NCBI GenBank assembly: GCA_950295325.1
Contig: OX485804.1
Coordinates: forward strand, 59,198,429 to 59,262,428
Reading direction: 5' to 3'
DNA length: 64,000 nt
Origin: Polytrichum commune
Taxonomy: Eukaryota; Streptophyta; Polytrichopsida; Polytrichales; Polytrichaceae
Shown here: one piece after another, positions 60,832-64,000 of the stretch
How positions within the stretch are numbered: the first letter of the stretch is position 1
Layout: each line of letters opens with the position of its first letter
Program-made: the position numbers and the translations under genes
Notes under the pieces: model-generated
What the model was told of the DNA's origin: nothing
Databases searched by the model: none
What the model saw: only the letters and a program-made list of their open reading frames with translations

Positions 60832-60862
60832 AACCCTAAACCCTAGACCCTAAACCCCTAAA
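60832..60862 (+). repeat. Short telomere-like CCCTAAA run
   Basis: Three to four CCCTAAA-type units, some imperfect, lie between the left end of the Tc1-like relic and its transposase remnant. This is the plant-type telomere motif in an interstitial place. Confidence 0.75.
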
Positions 60863-60924
60863 TTGCATATGCGACAACAAAACAAGTCCAATCTAAAACA
60901 TGTAAATTGTTGTATGACATCATT

Positions 60925-61653
60925 GTGAGGCGTGCTTTGAGAGATGTTGGATTGGGTGCACAAGTGCTGCAAAGGAAACCATTTTTGAGTCCTAAACATG
61001 TTCTTGCACACTTGAAATTTGCTCAAAGGGATGAGAATTGGACCATTAAGATTGAAAACGCATGATTTTTAGTGACGAGGCAAAGATAAATAGGTTTAAC
61101 TCAGATGGTAGGTCATGGTGTTGTATTGGAGATGGAGAACACGTTGGACCTCAACATGTCCATCAGATTGTGAAGCATGGCGGTGGGTCGGTCATGATTT
61201 GGGGATGCATGACAACTTTTGGGTTGGGAGCATGATACAAAATTAAAGGTAGGATGGATAGGCATTTGCACAAATTTATATTAGAAAATTTCTTGTGGTC
61301 CACTATACAAAATTACAATTTGGATCCAAGTTGGTTGGTCTTTCAACTAGATAATGATCCCAAACACACGAGCAAGATCGTGCAAGAATATTTGGCATCA
61401 GAACCATTTCAACTCCTTTAATGGCTTGCACAATCTCCATATATTGAATCCCATTGAACACTTCAGGGCACTTCTCAAACGATGTTTGAACAAACTTACG
61501 ACACCTCCAAGAGGTATCCAAGAATTGTGGGAGCGTGTGTGTTCAGTGTATTCCAATTTTAGTGAACACAATTGCATGACGTTTTATGAGAGCATGCCAC
61601 AAAGCATTGACGTTGTGTTGAAGAGTAGGGGTTACTGGGCCAATCATTATTGA
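60925..61653 (+). pseudogene. Tc1-like transposase (DD34E), truncated and frameshifted
   Basis: The product would have cut and pasted its own element at TA sites in the nucleus. Recognisable family motifs occur in order: an HLKFAQRDENW-type stretch (60990-61044), SDEAKINR with the first Asp (61071-61094), GGGSVMIWGCM (61179-61211), GRMD (about 61248-61259), QLDNDPKHTS with the second Asp (61344-61373) and LNPIEH with the Glu (61444-61461). The second Asp and the Glu are 106 nt apart, that is 34 residues plus one extra base, the DD34E spacing of Tc1. It is dead: the N-terminal DNA-binding part is missing; a frame change lies near 61050-61070; TGA interrupts at 61233; and a further stop and frameshift lie between the second Asp and the Glu. 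The last 60 codons are intact and typical of the family. Confidence 0.92.
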
Positions 61654-61919
61654 TTTTGTAGACAACTTGAACAAAACCGAGTATCTGTATATTTTTCCTC
61701 ATTTGGCTTTGCAACATACTTTCTTATTATTAATGTAGTGTGAAATTTTGCATACGTGTGCACAAATTTGTGCAGTATCATATCCAAAGTTTTCAAATTT
61801 GAAAAAGAGCTTGTGAATTGTTCAAGGTTGTCTATTGAAGATGAGTATGCTCAAATGTACTTAGTTTTGTTTGTAACTCATAGTTAGTGATACTAAATAC
61901 CGTAAATAGTAGTATACCG

Positions 61920-62384
61920 AACAAATGCTAAAGAGGAGTTTTTAACGTAGAAACACCCGGCTCAAGTTAGAAGATTATGTGAATCAGGCTTAGAGAGGAA
62001 ATAAATTTTACCAACTAAATTTACAAAGCAGATTTTACCAAGTTGAAGTACTGGGATGCTGGGCAAGTTTCTTAATTGTGTGGGTAATAAGTCTATTGGA
62101 GCTCCAAGTTGCACTAGGATTCTTGCAGTTAAGGTTTCTTAGAGTGCCAAAAGGGAATTTCCAAATGGGTTCCAAAGAGATATTTAACCATTGAATGAAC
62201 TGAATGGAGAATTTTAATTTTTTTTAAATAGTTTAAAATTAATAATATATAAAGTTGCTTTCCTGCACCTGGAAATGATGTGGGTTTGTTGGATAATTGC
62301 TTTTTTGGGGTTCATGGCCAAGCAACTGCTAATGTAAACTGCACTAACATTTACATTACAAAATTGCCAACAACCTTTAACCAA
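61920..62384. other. Unassigned spacer
   Basis: No gene, RNA or bounded repeat is recognised. Confidence 0.35.
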
Positions 62385-62399
62385 CATCATGTACCAATG

Positions 62400-62556
62400 C
62401 TTTTTTTTGTTGGAACACAAGAGGCGCTTGACTACTTGGCTGGTTTTTCCATCAAGTAGAGGGACAATTTCATGGCTGGGAATCGAACCGGCAACCACTC
62501 CGCACGGTTTGGGTACTTCTCCACTACCATCATGTAGTTCAGGGTCATCTTGGACC
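62400..62556 (-). mobile_element. tRNA-derived SINE, copy 2
   Basis: Read on the minus strand it starts GGTCCAAGATGACCC, carries an A-box-like TGGTAGTGGAG and a perfect polymerase III B-box GGTTCGATTCC (complement of 62478-62489), and ends in an A-run (T-run at 62401-62408). A 15-bp duplication, CATCATGTACCAATG / CATCATGTACCAGTG, flanks it (62385-62399 and 62557-62571), with one mismatch. It depends on a LINE machinery not seen here. Confidence 0.92.
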
Positions 62557-62571
62557 CATCATGTACCAGTG

Positions 62572-63689
62572 TCATAGCTTGGAATCCCGAATCTTTGGTT
62601 GTAGTACATTGGGGAACTTAAGAGGTGTAAAGTCACAAAAGTGGGGCCTCAATCCTCAAACTTGAAGAAATCTCTCATGTTTGCCACTTCTTAAACATGT
62701 TTCTAGTGGCTAAATGAAAACCAGGGTTGAAACTCCTTTTGCTTTCTATTCCAAGGTCACAAAACTTTTGGAAGGTCATGAGTCTCTTTCCTGAGTTTGG
62801 TAGTATGTAGGAAGTACACATGTGGTGAGAGGAGCAAAAGAGTGCCTAGATAAGACATGTGCATATAATAGGTGGCAACGAAAACGAGAAGATTCTCAGT
62901 CATATACATATGAAAGGTGGCAATGTCTATGACTCAAGGAAGCATGGCAAGACTCTCCAATTTCACTCACATTGTGGAAATCCCCTATTCCCATCTTCTA
63001 CTGTGTTGGTTTTAGGTTCATTGTTGGTTTTATGCAACTTATGCATAATCAAGGTAGAACATGCTAGCTACCATCATGCATTGTGAGTACATATTGATTA
63101 TGAGAATGTCGACCACCAAAACCTCACATTCCTGTGTTGGCTATGGGTCATCTACCAATAACTTGTTGAACCCTTCAAAAAACATACGAAACTCGAATCT
63201 AACATACTCACATACTTTTGTGCGTTGAAATTGCTCCTTTCAATCGCTAACAAGAATCACGGGTGTAAACTTTTGGTAACATACATAATAGTGTCAATGT
63301 TCAGCGCTTACGGAAAGTGACGGTGTTAGCACCATCTAAGCTAGAAGCACCCAATCCCGCCAGTGACTCCAATTCTCACACCTATACTCTATCCCAAAGT
63401 CAACATAAACACATATCGTATTGTTCCCAAGGACTAAAAATGCAACTCATTGGTTAAAAGAGACAAAAATGTCAACGATCATCACTATCCAATTTGGGAT
63501 AGGGAAAAAGGGCTCTTTAACCACTTTGAATTGCAAAAGAATCTTGACTTTCATTTATCACATCTACATGCATAGCATGATGTCGAAATTTGATGGAGGC
63601 AAGTGCATATATTAATGGGGCATGGACTGTTTTACTGATTCGCTACTAATTTCTTAAAATTCTTCATGAAATCAATGTCATGGGAGACA
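62572..63689. other. Unassigned region
   Basis: Frames are under 80 codons. No gene, RNA or bounded repeat is recognised. Confidence 0.35.
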
Positions 63690-63875
63690 TTTGGGCATAA
63701 TCAGTCAAAATCCTAGTGTTTCCAAGTCCAACCGGTTACATGTTGTGATCTTTTTGTTTTTCTTCATCAATTTGGGATATATTCTAGAGATTCCTCCAAA
63801 ATGATGGGTAATTTTTCTGAAGTCTTAAATGTCAATTGGTTATTTTTTGAACGTCAACCGGTTCATCTATAAGTA
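63690..63875 (-). mobile_element. Foldback family C, single arm
   Basis: GACATTTGGGCATAATCAGT, AAGTCCAACCGGTTACATG and GTCAACCGGTTCATCTATAA follow the order of the arm at 44818-45030. The match stops at a TACACTATTTTG stretch that resembles the Tc1-type ends. Confidence 0.65.
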
Positions 63876-64000
63876 CACTATTTTGTCTAATTAGTGTCAG
63901 CCACACTATTTCCCAATTACCCACACTATTTTTTGAAACTATAATTTGAAGGCTCACTGTAATTTTCAGTGTGAATGCGAGGGAAGACAAGACACGTACT

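Larger units (their letters stand above)
60754..61912 (+). mobile_element. Tc1-like DNA transposon relic
   Basis: The left end CACTACCCTATTAGTGTCAC then TTAC and the right end GTGATACTAAATACCGTAAA then TAGTAG are decayed versions of the ends of the MITEs at 29122 and 58191. TA follows the right end; the left flank has changed. Between them lies a broken Tc1-like transposase gene. At about 1.16 kb it is shorter than typical autonomous Tc1-type elements of roughly 1.3-1.7 kb, in keeping with a missing 5' part of the gene. It is defective. Confidence 0.8.

Noticed and set aside
62400..62556. A functional tRNA gene on the minus strand
   Set aside because: Only the polymerase III boxes are tRNA-like; there is no cloverleaf, and the A-tail with flanking duplication marks it as a SINE.

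Overview
This window reads as nuclear DNA of a land plant, from a gene-poor, repeat-filled part of the genome. The evidence is the AT-rich composition, plant-type CCCTAAA telomere-like units (near 60832 and 43792), plant-style MITEs, tRNA-derived SINEs and solo LTRs, together with a complete lack of operons, long open frames or convincing spliced genes. I found no intact host gene, no tRNA or rRNA gene and no CRISPR array. Almost every open frame present is short and either compositional or lies across a repeat. The species cannot be named from this. A Tc1-type (DD34E) transposase relic is not what I would expect in a typical flowering plant and hints at a non-seed lineage, but that is only an inference.

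Layout. 0-10 kb holds small MITEs, a PIF/Harbinger-like MITE (1143-2884) split by a 1.24-kb solo LTR (family B), and two 1.8-kb solo LTRs of another family (A) in opposite orientation (3539-5372 and 7877-9679), the second inserted in a degenerate AAGTAACC array. 10-17 kb is AT-rich; 11.6-13.3 kb contains broken coding-like fragments that I cannot identify. 17-23 kb has TA-flanked MITEs, a GC-rich element next to a nearly perfect 50-bp hairpin, and a hAT-like MITE with a perfect 8-bp target duplication. 23-37 kb has palindromic MITEs, a Tc1-type MITE (29122-29660) and long stretches I cannot assign. 37-46 kb has three more Harbinger-like MITEs (one interrupted by a second Harbinger-like family), a 1.3-kb foldback element with internal 200-bp tandem units, and a SINE. 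46-56 kb has a repeat pair (45951-48122 and 54398-55095), one copy of which carries a 1.45-kb hAT-like insertion, and a second family-B solo LTR (51739-53340). 56-64 kb has nested TA-flanked MITEs, a second Tc1-type MITE, a 257-bp tandem array, a Tc1-like transposase pseudogene inside its own terminal repeats (60754-61912) and a second SINE.

How the parts relate. The decayed Tc1-like element shares its terminal repeats with the two ~0.5-kb MITEs, so a relative of it probably mobilised them. Several insertions are nested in other repeats, so the order of events can be read: Harbinger MITE before solo LTR B; one Harbinger MITE before another; family J before family I; foldback before SINE. The strongest evidence throughout is target-site duplications matched to terminal repeats, in some cases backed by an uninterrupted paralogue elsewhere in the window. 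Family letters (A, B, C and so on) are local labels of mine.
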